Assembly: GCA_018223365.1 (NCBI GenBank)
Contig: JAGTTP010000001.1
Span: forward strand, 806,001-870,000
Source: Clostridiaceae bacterium Marseille-Q4145
Lineage (GTDB): Bacteria > Bacillota > Clostridia > Lachnospirales > Lachnospiraceae
Length of the DNA stretch: 64,000 bases
Direction of reading: 5' to 3'
Below, in pieces: positions 40,324 through 49,365 of this stretch. Made by a program: the position numbers and the translations under genes. Below the pieces are notes generated by a model. That model did no database searches and was not told the origin of the DNA. It was given only the letters and a program-made list of their open reading frames with translations. How positions within the stretch are numbered: the first letter of the stretch is position 1; each line of letters starts with the position of its first letter.

Positions 40324-41202
40324 CTACAACATCCGTGAAATTACAGAATCCGTACCCTTTACCAATCCCGAAATCACAATGGGTGTAATGGATGCCTGAA
40401 CCGTCATCATAATGCAGTTTTCAATATCACTGTTTCCTTCCAGTCCAGCACTTATAAGATTCGTGCAAAGCGTACATCCTGTTTTGATAATGACCACCAT
40501 CATGGCTCCCGAGATGCAAAAACCAAAGAATGTCTTCAAAAACTGGAACATACTCCGTCCGACCTCATGACCGCCCGCTCCCATCGCTACGGCAATCCCT
40601 GCAAAGGGCATAATAATGAGTGGTTTTAAGATCCTTTGAAATGCTGAACTTATGATGGACAGGCAGCTTGCCACCACGACAAGCACAAGAACCACTCCAC
40701 CAATCAGCAGAAGTGCTGCGCAGCCAAGGGCTTCAAACAGTTTCCCAATCCACTCTCCGGAAAGCTCAAACTCCGGAAGCTCCAATGCTTCATGAATAAT
40801 CCGCTCCAGGTCTCCTCCCATGGACAACCGATAACCGCTTGCTGTTCCAATACCCGCAGTAATTCCATCTGAAAACTCTATGATATAACCAAGGATCTCC
40901 CACAGATGCGCTGCAACAAACAGGATGATGCAATATCTCACACCATCCATTAAAAATCGCTGTGCCTGCTGTTCCGGCGGGCTTGTTATCACGGATTTAT
41001 AGATTGCAATTACAAAAAAGCAGGTAGCAATGGGAATCGTTGCTGCAGAGATACTGTTGTATAAAGAATGCACTGTCCCATAAGGTGAACCTCCTGCAGC
41101 CGTCACCGGGCTTGTAGAAAAGAGCGTCATGGCAAGTTCCATCAAGGTGTTCCAGATCGTGAAAGAAGCATTATAGAGTGCTTTTACAACTGTTTCCATC
41201 AC
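40324..41202 (-). CDS. TrbL/VirB6-like conjugation membrane protein
   Basis: A 292-residue polytopic protein with about six helices (for example AATIPIATCFFVIAIY, CIILFVAAHLWEILGYII, ALLLIGGVVLVLVVVASCL, FFGFCISGAMMVVIIKTG). It matches the CD411-type TrbL/VirB6 proteins of Clostridia ICEs, which form the T4SS inner-membrane channel. Follows Maff2 by nine bases. Confidence 0.8.
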   Translation of the reverse strand: MMETVVKALYNASFTIWNTLMELAMTLFSTSPVTAAGGSPYGTVHSLYNSISAATIPIATCFFVIAIYKSVITSPPEQQAQRFLMDGVRYCIILFVAAHLWEILGYIIEFSDGITAGIGTASGYRLSMGGDLERIIHEALELPEFELSGEWIGKLFEALGCAALLLIGGVVLVLVVVASCLSIISSAFQRILKPLIIMPFAGIAVAMGAGGHEVGRSMFQFLKTFFGFCISGAMMVVIIKTGCTLCTNLISAGLEGNSDIENCIMMTVQASITPIVISGLVKGTDSVISRML

Positions 41203-41211
41203 CGTTCTCCC

Positions 41212-41421
41212 TTAAGTCAAAATCGAAACGAGTGCTCCAAGTCCGAGTAGCACGCCACCTGCCACCACCGAGTAAACCGCCTGATGCTCACCCTGCTGAT
41301 CCATCTGCCGGAATGCCATCGCAAACTTGATTCCACCGTAAACCAGCATGACCGCACCAATCGAGGTTCCAAGTGTAATAAGAACTCCTTTCAAAGCGTC
41401 AATTGCGTGTGTATAAGCCAT
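41212..41421 (-). CDS. Maff2-family small membrane protein
   Basis: Start at ATG 41421 (MAYTHAIDALKGVLITLG) with AAAGGAGAC. The 69-residue protein has two hydrophobic helices and the conserved VYGGIKFAMAFRQMDQQGEHQAVYSVVAGG of Maff2/VirB2-like proteins in Firmicute T4SS operons. First gene of the lower operon (Maff2 through SAF protein). Confidence 0.82.
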   Translation of the reverse strand: MAYTHAIDALKGVLITLGTSIGAVMLVYGGIKFAMAFRQMDQQGEHQAVYSVVAGGVLLGLGALVSILT

Positions 41422-41517
41422 GTATTTGTCTCCTTTCCGTATTGGTAGGACCCTTGCCCTTCGTAAGTTATGTAGGACACCGCCTTCCCTAATCCGAATT
41501 GTCAGGAGATGTTTGAG

Positions 41518-41562
41518 CAAAAAAATACCCCGAACTGGTTATTGCACCAATTCGAGGTTTTG
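41518..41562 (-). terminator. Terminator upstream of Maff2 (possible attenuator)
   Basis: On the minus strand CCTCGAATTGGT pairs with ACCAGTTCGGGG around a 6-base loop, followed by TATTTTTTT. It lies between the regulators at 41.8-42.3 kb and the Maff2 operon, so transcripts entering from upstream would have to pass it. Confidence 0.75.
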
Positions 41563-41601
41563 TATTTGTTTTGTATTTGTTTTGTATTTGTTTTGTATTT
41601 G
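41558..41601. repeat. Four tandem copies of an 11-base repeat
   Basis: TTTTGTATTTG repeated four times without change, followed by a degenerate unit. It lies just upstream (on the minus strand) of the terminator before the Maff2 operon. Confidence 0.9.
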
Positions 41602-41782
41602 TTGTGTATTCCGTTTTTTAGGCTTGTGACAAAGGTAGCTTACGATCTGTGTACCATTCCCACCCCATCCCCTGCCCGTCTCCCTGGGGATGGACAAATA
41701 CAGGCAAAAATCTTTGGATTCTTACCATCGCGGGAGGCGCACAGCATCTGCAATTTTCAAACAGCTATGTATTTCTCTGCAC
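41602..41782. other. Short stretch with no gene
   Basis: No coding frame with start signals on either strand. It could hold the promoter of the Maff2 operon, but I see no strong -10/-35 pair. Confidence 0.4.
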
Positions 41783-41992
41783 TCAATCCTTCGACTTCAC
41801 TTTATGTCTCAGATCACGTAATTCTTGTTCCCTGGACGTAAGATAGTCCATCATAAATCTGAACTCATCATCCGAAATCAGATGAGCAATCTTTAGAATG
41901 AGTCGGATAAAATGCTGTGAATCTTCTGACAAATCATCATAAGTCTTCAGGAATTGTTCTGTTTCCGTTGTACATTCCAATTTTTTTCCCAT
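41783..41992 (-). CDS. Small hypothetical protein, 69 aa
   Basis: A helical, acidic protein (MGKKLECTTETEQFLKTYDD...) with AAGGAGTC upstream of ATG 41992. It is divergent from the HTH gene at 42129 and may be its partner. No family recognised. Confidence 0.55.
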   Translation of the reverse strand: MGKKLECTTETEQFLKTYDDLSEDSQHFIRLILKIAHLISDDEFRFMMDYLTSREQELRDLRHKVKSKD

Positions 41993-42128
41993 TTGAGACG
42001 ACTCCTTCTTAATTACATTTTCTTTATTCTTTTCAGGGGATAACTAAATAGTGAGGTGTTATTCAGTGAATTACTATTTACGAACTCATTATATATAATA
42101 AGACCATAAATGTAAAGGAGATGATCCT

Positions 42129-42347
42129 GTGAACTACGGAAAATTGGAACTGAATATTGACCGCATTTTAAAGGAGAGAGGCATCTCCAAAAATCAGATT
42201 TGCAAAGATCTAGATATTCCCAGATCAAATTTCAACAGATACTGTAACAACAACTTTTGCCGTCTGGATACAGGTTTACTATGTAAACTATGTTATTACT
42301 TGAATCTTGAAATCGGCGACCTGATTACGTATAGAAGACCTGAATAG
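42129..42347 (+). CDS. Cro/CI-type HTH regulator (GTG start)
   Basis: A 72-residue HTH protein (INRILKERGISKNQICKDLDIPRSNFNRYCNNN, then LCKLCYYLNLEIGDLITY), the HTH_26 type common in Clostridia elements. Start GTG 42129 with AAAGGAG and a TATAAT-like box (atatataataag) upstream. Encoded opposite to the flanking conjugation genes, and a plausible switch for them. Confidence 0.82.
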   Translation: MNYGKLELNIDRILKERGISKNQICKDLDIPRSNFNRYCNNNFCRLDTGLLCKLCYYLNLEIGDLITYRRPE

Positions 42348-42408
42348 CAAAGTATACCATAAGATATCCTTGCCCTTATATAGGGCTATATTTAATATCA
42401 ATAAATAA

Positions 42409-42430
42409 GGGATCGCACTTATGCAATCCC
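42409..42430 (-). terminator. Terminator overlapping the virD4 stop
   Basis: gggatcgca / tgcaatccc arms with a 4-base loop (one G-T pair), followed on the minus strand by TTATTTATT. It ends the upper conjugation operon. Confidence 0.7.
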
Positions 42431-44770
42431 CATCTGCTTAATAAAATCCTTGATTTCTTCCGTGTCAGACCGCTGATTAAAGAGATCTTTGATATCCTTC
42501 ACGCTATAACCTGCCAGAATCAGTGGTTTTAAAAATCGGATATGGATATTGGAAAATCCATCATTGATAAGATTTCTCACCACCCTGCAGCGTTCACGGT
42601 ACTCTGCTGCTTCGCACTCTGTTCCATCGGAATTGATCTTAAATTCTTCCAGCGCAATTTTCCGCATCATATCATGCTTTTCCCGATATTTTCTTGCATT
42701 TTCATTTAGCAGCTTACGTTCCTTAGCTGTAAGAATGATATTCTCCGGTTTCACATTCATCCTGACTGCTTCATGGTAGGCAAGTGCCTCTTCGACCGTA
42801 ATATGCACAATTTCTTCTCCACCTGCAACCAGTTTTTTTGCTTCCTCTTTCGCCCTGGAGCCGGAAAAAAATACCGGAGAAGAGTCTGTCCATTTTCCCT
42901 TCCGAATCTCCTGTCTCTTTCTTGGATCATACGGATTATGCTTTCTGCAGAGAAGCTTTACAAAATCAGTCTTTTCCATCTGACACTTGGTCTGATATAA
43001 GGGAGCCGTACCCTTTACAACAATCGCACATTCCCCATCTTTTTTCATTGCAAAAATGTCCTCTGCAGATAACAGACTTTTTTGCATCACATCCTCTGAC
43101 CGACTGCTGGATCCCTTATAGTCCTTGGCATTTGATTCGCTTGCTTTATGGATCGTCTGGGTGCCAAAATGCTTTGATAGATATTCGCAAGAATCCATAT
43201 CCGGTGCACCTAAAATATCAATAATGGAACAGTTACCAATCATGTCTTTATCCATATCAAACTTTGGAAATTTACGTTTTAACTGGATCAAGTTCTGCAC
43301 AATGATAACTGCACTCATGTTCCGGCTTCGCATCGTAGAGAGCTTTTCTACAAAGGAATCCGGCAATGTGACATTTGCAAACTCATCCATCAGAAACGTC
43401 AGATGCTGTGGCAGCGTTTCATGAAGGTTCGGATCAATCGCCGTCAGGTGATACAGCTCATCAAAATAGAGCGAATACACCATAGACGGAATCCAGTCGT
43501 AATAACGCTTATCCTCACTGGTTACAATAAACAGAATCCTTTTTCCTGCAGGGGCTTCTTTACATGGCTTAGAATATCCAAAACTCTTTGCAATCTTTAT
43601 CTCGTCCTCTGATAAAAGATCAACCACACATTCCAGTTTCATGTATCTGCAGTGTGCATCCAACGATGCCACAATGGAACTTGTTGTTTCCGCAGCTCCG
43701 TTATAATACTTCTCAACAGCAATATACCCTGGAAAATCCGTTTCCATATGTTTTTCTTCCTTCCAGTACTTCTGTGCTTTTTTTGCAATGTCAAGGATTC
43801 CACCTGCCCTGTTATCTATAGAACCGTCTTTACTCGTATATACACATGTTGCATCCAACAGTTTCACAAACGTGCTCCAGTTCTGGCTCTCCTTCGGATA
43901 ATAATAATGAATCAGATAAATAATACTGGTTAAGAGTACTTCCGCAGACTGCTCGAAAAACTGGTCATTTCCACCGCTTTCTTCTGCCGGTGTCGTTGCT
44001 TTCATCAGGATCCCTGCAATGCTCATGATATCTGACTCATTCCGGATATACTCAAACGGATTAAAATGGATGCTCATTGGCATTCCATCCTCTGATTCCA
44101 CATTCATAACCATCACTTCATACCCATTATCCTCAAAGTACTGCCCGGTCTGCTTATAGAGTTCCCCCTTCGGATCCGTCACAAGAAAGTTTCCGCAAAG
44201 CTGGGACAGCATCGGGCGGGCAAGCCGGAATGATTTACCAGAACCCGGCGGCCCGACTACCAGCATATTTAAGTTGGATGTCTTTTCATTATGAATGGAA
44301 AGATACACATCCTCTGCTATCCAGTAATTTGCCGTATTCACCTTAAGCGGATGATCCAAGACCACATCCCCCGTTATCACTTCCACCATATTTTTCTCAT
44401 CATGATTTGCAAAAAGCTTCGTAAACTCCTTTGCATCTCCCCACTTTGCATTGCCAAATTCCTCACCAGCAAACGGATGCTCAATCTGGGTGAAAATGAT
44501 AATAAACGCCATCGAAAATCCAACGACAAAAGATAACACAAACGTGGGTGTTGCTGCTGTCACTCCTACAATAAAATGGTGCTGTTTAATAATGAATGAT
44601 TGAAAGTTGTTCATAAATTCATTCAAATCATTCCCATCTATCCACACTGCTCCAAATAAAAATCCAAGATATACACATATAACCACACCCATTGTGTATA
44701 TCATCAGTGTTTCCTTCACGCCTCTTGTATGCTTTTTGACCGATCGCTCCCTCATAAACAGATCAATCAT
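42419..44770 (-). CDS. VirD4/TraG-type conjugative coupling ATPase
   Basis: A 783-residue coupling protein. Two N-terminal membrane helices (residues ~25-45 and ~65-90), Walker A VVGPPGSGKSFRLARPML, the DPKGELY block and Walker B LTFLMDEFANVTLPDSF are all intact. It brings the relaxosome to the T4SS channel. Highly like coupling proteins of Clostridia CTn/ICE families. The relaxase partner was not found in this window. Confidence 0.95.
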   Translation of the reverse strand: MIDLFMRERSVKKHTRGVKETLMIYTMGVVICVYLGFLFGAVWIDGNDLNEFMNNFQSFIIKQHHFIVGVTAATPTFVLSFVVGFSMAFIIIFTQIEHPFAGEEFGNAKWGDAKEFTKLFANHDEKNMVEVITGDVVLDHPLKVNTANYWIAEDVYLSIHNEKTSNLNMLVVGPPGSGKSFRLARPMLSQLCGNFLVTDPKGELYKQTGQYFEDNGYEVMVMNVESEDGMPMSIHFNPFEYIRNESDIMSIAGILMKATTPAEESGGNDQFFEQSAEVLLTSIIYLIHYYYPKESQNWSTFVKLLDATCVYTSKDGSIDNRAGGILDIAKKAQKYWKEEKHMETDFPGYIAVEKYYNGAAETTSSIVASLDAHCRYMKLECVVDLLSEDEIKIAKSFGYSKPCKEAPAGKRILFIVTSEDKRYYDWIPSMVYSLYFDELYHLTAIDPNLHETLPQHLTFLMDEFANVTLPDSFVEKLSTMRSRNMSAVIIVQNLIQLKRKFPKFDMDKDMIGNCSIIDILGAPDMDSCEYLSKHFGTQTIHKASESNAKDYKGSSSRSEDVMQKSLLSAEDIFAMKKDGECAIVVKGTAPLYQTKCQMEKTDFVKLLCRKHNPYDPRKRQEIRKGKWTDSSPVFFSGSRAKEEAKKLVAGGEEIVHITVEEALAYHEAVRMNVKPENIILTAKERKLLNENARKYREKHDMMRKIALEEFKINSDGTECEAAEYRERCRVVRNLINDGFSNIHIRFLKPLILAGYSVKDIKDLFNQRSDTEEIKDFIKQMGIA

Positions 44771-44781
44771 AAAGAAACTCC

Positions 44782-46230
44782 CTATCTTGCTTTGTTCTTT
44801 GTCGCTGCCAAATCTTTGCTTTCACCTTTTGCTTTTCCTTCCAGTGCCTTTAAAATCTCATCACCAGTAAGTATTTTTTCTTTTCCGTCAGAACCAATAT
44901 AAGAGTATTTCTCGTCGGAACGTATGGACACCTTGGCATTTTCAGAATCCATTCCCACAAGGGAAATTCCCTCGACTAACCCATCATCAATCTCCAGTGA
45001 TAAAATCCTTTTTTCACTTGGCATAACTGATTCTGCCGGAACGGTAACTGTAGAATAAAAGCTTCTGGCATAGGCAGATGCCTGCTCTGTGTCCTTCCTT
45101 GCCTGGTCAATTACAATTTGAGCTTCACCAGATATCCCCTGCCCGTCTTCCCGGGCTTTGGTAAAATTTGTATCTAACCCAAGAATATAATCATGCAGGT
45201 TATCTTCACTTCTCATGACAGTCATCGGCTCATCCCTCATCATACCTGCATCCCGCAAAATTCCAGTTAGCTTTTCATTCCATAAAGCCATCGTAACGCC
45301 TCTGTCAGATACCGGCTCAAGCTTCGCACCCGTCACCGGATCCGAGACTTCATAAACTGAATAGACCAACCCCTTCTCATCGGTTTCAAAGCTTCTTTTT
45401 ACTGTAAGAAGTGTGTCATCACCTGTTTTCTGGCTGTAGTACAGTTCATGTGACTCTGGAACTAATCCTTTATCACGGATGGGATACATACAGTCCTCCG
45501 GCATAAATTCTCTTACAACACCGCATGTCTGTGCCTGCAGCATGGCAAGATCCGGATTATCTAAAAAACCTGTGTCCTTCGCCTGCTTCAGATAGTCCGC
45601 AAAATCAAGGACATTATTTTTTTCCATTTTTCCCTTGGACTCTGCCAAAAGCTCGCTGTTCTGGTTTCGCCCCTGTTCAAGAGCCTCCAGCTCTTTCATG
45701 ATCTCTTCTTTCTTTTCCGGTGTTTCCGCATCTTCAAGTCTGTCTTTCGCTTCGGATATCTTCTCCTCATAAGACTTATCAGTTGCCTCCTCACTCTCCA
45801 CACGCTTTCTCATGTAAGCTTTGATCTGCTCATCATGAATACCAAAATCCTGCGCAAGCACTGCAACCGGAATGTAATCGTCATTAGGGTTAAGATCTGG
45901 CATAATACAATATCTTAATCCATTCTTCTGACAGTAATATTCAAAGGGTGATATCCTCCCTTTTCCTTTTATATCCGGATCATTTGTAATATCAATGATT
46001 GGTTCAAACATTTCATTGGGAAACTCAAGAATCGGTGCCATTCCCTCACTTGCTTCCTGGATTTTCTGCCATGAAGAACTTCCCGGTTTGTTAAGCCATT
46101 TCTCATGATTCCATTTATGTAAAGACTTAATGCCACTTACCATGGCTGCGATCATCGCCTTTGTTCCCTTCAACAGATAGTAGATCCCTTTATATTCGAG
46201 ATCGACCACCTGTGCAATTTCATCTGCCAT
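44782..46230 (-). CDS. T4SS accessory protein, PcfB/DUF3801-like region
   Basis: A 482-residue protein directly upstream of virD4. The segment ISPFEYYCQKNGLRYCIMPDLNPNDDYIPVAVLAQDFGIHDEQIKAY (residues ~92-138) resembles the core of PcfB/DUF3801 proteins, which usually precede the coupling protein in Firmicute elements. A coiled-coil follows (~140-200), then a beta-rich C-terminal half that is not recognised. Longer than typical PcfB. Role in substrate recruitment is inferred from context. Confidence 0.55.
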   Translation of the reverse strand: MADEIAQVVDLEYKGIYYLLKGTKAMIAAMVSGIKSLHKWNHEKWLNKPGSSSWQKIQEASEGMAPILEFPNEMFEPIIDITNDPDIKGKGRISPFEYYCQKNGLRYCIMPDLNPNDDYIPVAVLAQDFGIHDEQIKAYMRKRVESEEATDKSYEEKISEAKDRLEDAETPEKKEEIMKELEALEQGRNQNSELLAESKGKMEKNNVLDFADYLKQAKDTGFLDNPDLAMLQAQTCGVVREFMPEDCMYPIRDKGLVPESHELYYSQKTGDDTLLTVKRSFETDEKGLVYSVYEVSDPVTGAKLEPVSDRGVTMALWNEKLTGILRDAGMMRDEPMTVMRSEDNLHDYILGLDTNFTKAREDGQGISGEAQIVIDQARKDTEQASAYARSFYSTVTVPAESVMPSEKRILSLEIDDGLVEGISLVGMDSENAKVSIRSDEKYSYIGSDGKEKILTGDEILKALEGKAKGESKDLAATKNKAR

Positions 46231-46243
46231 ATCCTGCTTCTCC

Positions 46244-47422
46244 TTATGGTCTTAGTACTAAAATGATATTTTTTGTTCTCAGGGTCTGATATACAACCCC
46301 ATGTTTTTCATTGAATGCTTCCACGACCTCTCCGTTCCCTACGTACACCGCCACATGGTATATTCCCAGGAATCGTCCGTTATCATGACCACCATAAAAA
46401 ATCAGATCCCCAGGTTCCATGTCCTTGATATCCAGTCTGGTAGAATTTACAACCTCACCTTTACTGTAGAGCTTGCTTGCCTCCGCCGCTGCTGTCGGAG
46501 GATAACCGACCCCATAGCTGATATCAACCCCTGCAGCCATCCAACAATAATAGGCCAGTGAAGAACAATCATATGCACTGCCACTTGTTCTGTCTGCCTG
46601 CGAATAGGGATATCCAACCTTTGAAAGTGCGTACCTTATCACAGCTTTCTGCCTGCCCGTTGCACTGGAATCTTCAACGATTTCATCTATCTCTTCTTTA
46701 TCAAGTGATTCTTCTGCAATGATGGATCCACGTCCTGAATATTTTGATATGAATCCAGTAACGGTTGTAGTCACTGTATTGATAGAGGTAAACATTCCTG
46801 CAATCAGTGATACCAATATCATGAAAACACTTAAGTACAGCAGCACCACCATCATATGCGGTGCGATCACGCCTGCAATCTTTACAAAAAGGCTTTTCAG
46901 ATACGTTGCCGGATTAAGAATTTCTGTAATCGCACGGACTGCTCCGGAATTTCCATCCCGAAAAGCATCCCCTGTTACCTTTTCCGTTCCAAGTTCGTTC
47001 CCAACCATGCCCTTTGCCCGGAGCATCTTGGCAACGGCTGTTTTCCTTGCTGCTTGCCTCTTTTCCTTAGTAATCTGCTTCTTTGTGGTATTCATCCGGG
47101 AGCCCTTCTCAACTTCCGTCCGTTTAAAGACTGCTGTGCTCTGGAGCACTCCATCTTCTCTACCCTTTGTACCGGTTCCACTATTCCCTGCAGCATCTTT
47201 TATTTCTTTTGATTTCAGGAATCGCCTTAATTCCTTAATCTTTGCCGTATGCTTACTGGCAGACAGAGAAGCTGCACTACTTAATGCAAAATCAACTTTT
47301 GCTGATGCCACATCCCCATCTTCATTGGAAAATCGGGAAGCTTCCTCTGCCGCAAAAGAAAGGGCATAGTCTTTAAATCTGACAGTATCTGTAAACTCTG
47401 CCCCTTCCTTCTTAAACGCCAT
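46244..47422 (-). CDS. Membrane-anchored NlpC/P60 cell-wall hydrolase (VirB1-like)
   Basis: Start at ATG 47422 (MAFKKEGAEF) with GGAGGCGGAT upstream. A long basic cytosolic N-terminus, one membrane helix (~200-225, HMMVVLLYLSVFMILVSLIAGM) and a C-terminal NlpC/P60 domain with catalytic Cys in YDCSSLAYYCW and His in YHVAVYVGNG. It opens peptidoglycan for the secretion channel. Matches CD1108-type proteins of Clostridia ICEs. Overlaps the VirB4 remnant gene. Confidence 0.9.
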   Translation of the reverse strand: MAFKKEGAEFTDTVRFKDYALSFAAEEASRFSNEDGDVASAKVDFALSSAASLSASKHTAKIKELRRFLKSKEIKDAAGNSGTGTKGREDGVLQSTAVFKRTEVEKGSRMNTTKKQITKEKRQAARKTAVAKMLRAKGMVGNELGTEKVTGDAFRDGNSGAVRAITEILNPATYLKSLFVKIAGVIAPHMMVVLLYLSVFMILVSLIAGMFTSINTVTTTVTGFISKYSGRGSIIAEESLDKEEIDEIVEDSSATGRQKAVIRYALSKVGYPYSQADRTSGSAYDCSSLAYYCWMAAGVDISYGVGYPPTAAAEASKLYSKGEVVNSTRLDIKDMEPGDLIFYGGHDNGRFLGIYHVAVYVGNGEVVEAFNEKHGVVYQTLRTKNIILVLRP

Positions 47423-48638
47423 ATCCGCCTCCATCTGTATTCACGATCTCATAAATCTCGGATCCCTTACTCATACGCATATCAAACGGGACTGTTATAC
47501 TTCCCATCTTCAACAGTCCGGTTCCACTCTCGGCATTGTCCACAAAATTGAACATTGCCGGAGATATATTAGGCAGGAACTCCATGAGTTTTCTCTTATC
47601 TACAGATGACTGGGATAACAGTGCAAAATACTCTGTGTTGGAAAGAATTGCAGATAGTCTTCCTGCATTCTCTTCATTTAAGAGGTCAGACATATTCTGG
47701 GTGATCCCAGTTATAATTCCCTTCATTTTCCGGATCTCTTTCCAGAGTTTCAAGACAAAATCAGCCACCTGATCGACTGACAGAAGTTCATGGAACTCAT
47801 CAATATAAAGGTGTGTCCATCTGTCCAATTTTGCATTTTTCCTGATCTTGCCCCGTAAGGTCTCCATCATAATAAGCATACTCGTAATCCGGAGATTGTC
47901 CTTAAGCCCTGCAATATCAAATGCAGCCAGGCGGTTACTCAGATCTACGTTTGTCCTGTGATTAAAAAGGTTCAACGATCCATTTACAAAGATTTCCATT
48001 GCTGCAGCAAGGTGATCTGACAGGTCTGTCCCTTCATCCAGCAATCCCTGATATACATCCTGTAAAGTCGGAGAGTATGCTCGCATCTGTTCTTCCGTTG
48101 AAAGGTTTTCTGACAGCGAAAGCTCAGGAGCTTCCGTTTTTATGAACTCCGGCACCTCATATTCCACTGATTTTTCATTTTCCCCATTCAGCCTTTTTCG
48201 CATGCTATAATTTGCTGAATAGACCTTATCAATCACCCGATCTACAATTGTATGTTCTTCATACTGGATAATACCACATCTCTTGCATATTCTCATATGT
48301 CGGCTCGAGTCAATGCTCTTCCATGAACCCCAATCATGTCCCAATGCATGTATAGAAAATATTCTCTCACCCGGACAGATAGAACATTTATAGATGACTC
48401 TTCCTCCACTTGTACAGGTTGCGGAAGTCTTTTCATAAAGGTACCAGCTATGACCGGTACAACCTTCCGAATCATTATACCAACAGGTTGCAGAGCCAAA
48501 ACAGCTTGAAATGCCTCTATCTCCGCATCCGCAAGATGCATTCTGACACGATCCTGCAAAAACGACCTGTGAATCTGACCCTATGAAAAACATAATCATG
48601 CAAAGCAACATAAATGCTTTCCCTATAAATTTCTTCAT
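47412..48638 (-). pseudogene. Fusion of a secreted cysteine-rich protein to the VirB4 C-terminus
   Basis: Residues 1-~148 carry a signal peptide (MKKFIGKAFMLLCMIMFFIG) and cysteine-rich repeats (GHSWYL, SICPGERIFSIHALGHDWGSW). Residues ~149-408 are the C-terminal ATPase half of VirB4 (TIVDRVIDKVY.., NGSLNLFNHRTNVD, Walker B HLYIDEFHELL). VirB4 is normally ~800 residues with a Walker A that is absent here. The in-frame join near 48194 looks like a deletion junction that removed the rest of both genes. The open frame may still be translated but cannot be a working VirB4. Confidence 0.8.
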
Positions 48639-48646
48639 ATGATCTC

Positions 48647-48976
48647 CTATTTACAACACGCTCCAATACAGTCGTCTTTGCAACCATCTGTCTCGCCACA
48701 GGTCGGACAAGGCACATTACCATCTTTTCCATTGTTACAATCATCGGATCCTTCTTCGTAATAAAAGTGAATTCCAAGATAAACTGTCTTAGTAATTGTT
48801 TTCCCATCCTTCATATACTGGACAACTGCAGTAAACATGCTGGGATACTTGGCTCCATCTTTTTCCTCGGAAAGTGTGTAATAACAATTGGACTGCAAAA
48901 GTTTGTCATAATCCGTTCCATTGAGTAACATATTGCAACGACTCTCTTGCATCCTCACATACAACATGAATTTCAA
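48647..48976 (-). pseudogene. C-terminal fragment of an unidentified cysteine-ending protein
   Basis: The frame encodes NCYYTLSEEKDGAKYPSMF.. YMKDGKTITKTVYLGIHFYYEEG and a cysteine-rich end (CPTCGETDGCKDDCIGACCK). Its 5' end overlaps, in another frame, the truncated fragment at 48936, so a junction probably lies near 48935. ATG 48931 could restart translation. Function unknown. Confidence 0.45.
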
Positions 48977-49336
48977 GGATCAGTTTCAGATCTCCCACAT
49001 AATTAAGGTTTTTTTCTGCAATGATATTTTTGATAATATCTTCCTTTCCATACCATTCCAGACAAAAATCGGTCACAACCTTCTCAATGCAATCATACTT
49101 CATGTTTTCAACGATATTGAGAATCGACTGCCCTTTATATTTATCCTCGTCCTGTTCAATCTCATGTACAAGATTAGTCATAATCTCTGCAACCTTTGGA
49201 TTTTCCTTACTCAGATCTTCAATGTACTGTTTAACTTCTTCAATCTGCTTCTGTCTCTGTTCTGGTGAAACCTCCTCATCGTCAGACGGTGTTACAATAT
49301 TCTGAATTAAATTAATGATGCTGTATCTTTAACAGA
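48936..49336 (-). pseudogene. Possible type I restriction HsdR C-terminal fragment
   Basis: The open frame just before the junction reads YSIINLIQNIVTPSDDEEVSPEQRQKQIEEVKQY.. ENPKVAEIMTNLVHEIEQDEDKYKGQSILNIVENMKYDCIEKVV.., helical text like the C-terminal domain of HsdR. A stop precedes it and it changes to unrelated residues after KLILE. A truncated remnant; identification is tentative. Confidence 0.35.
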
Positions 49337-49365
49337 CACTACACATATAAAGGAGTCCCTGTAAC

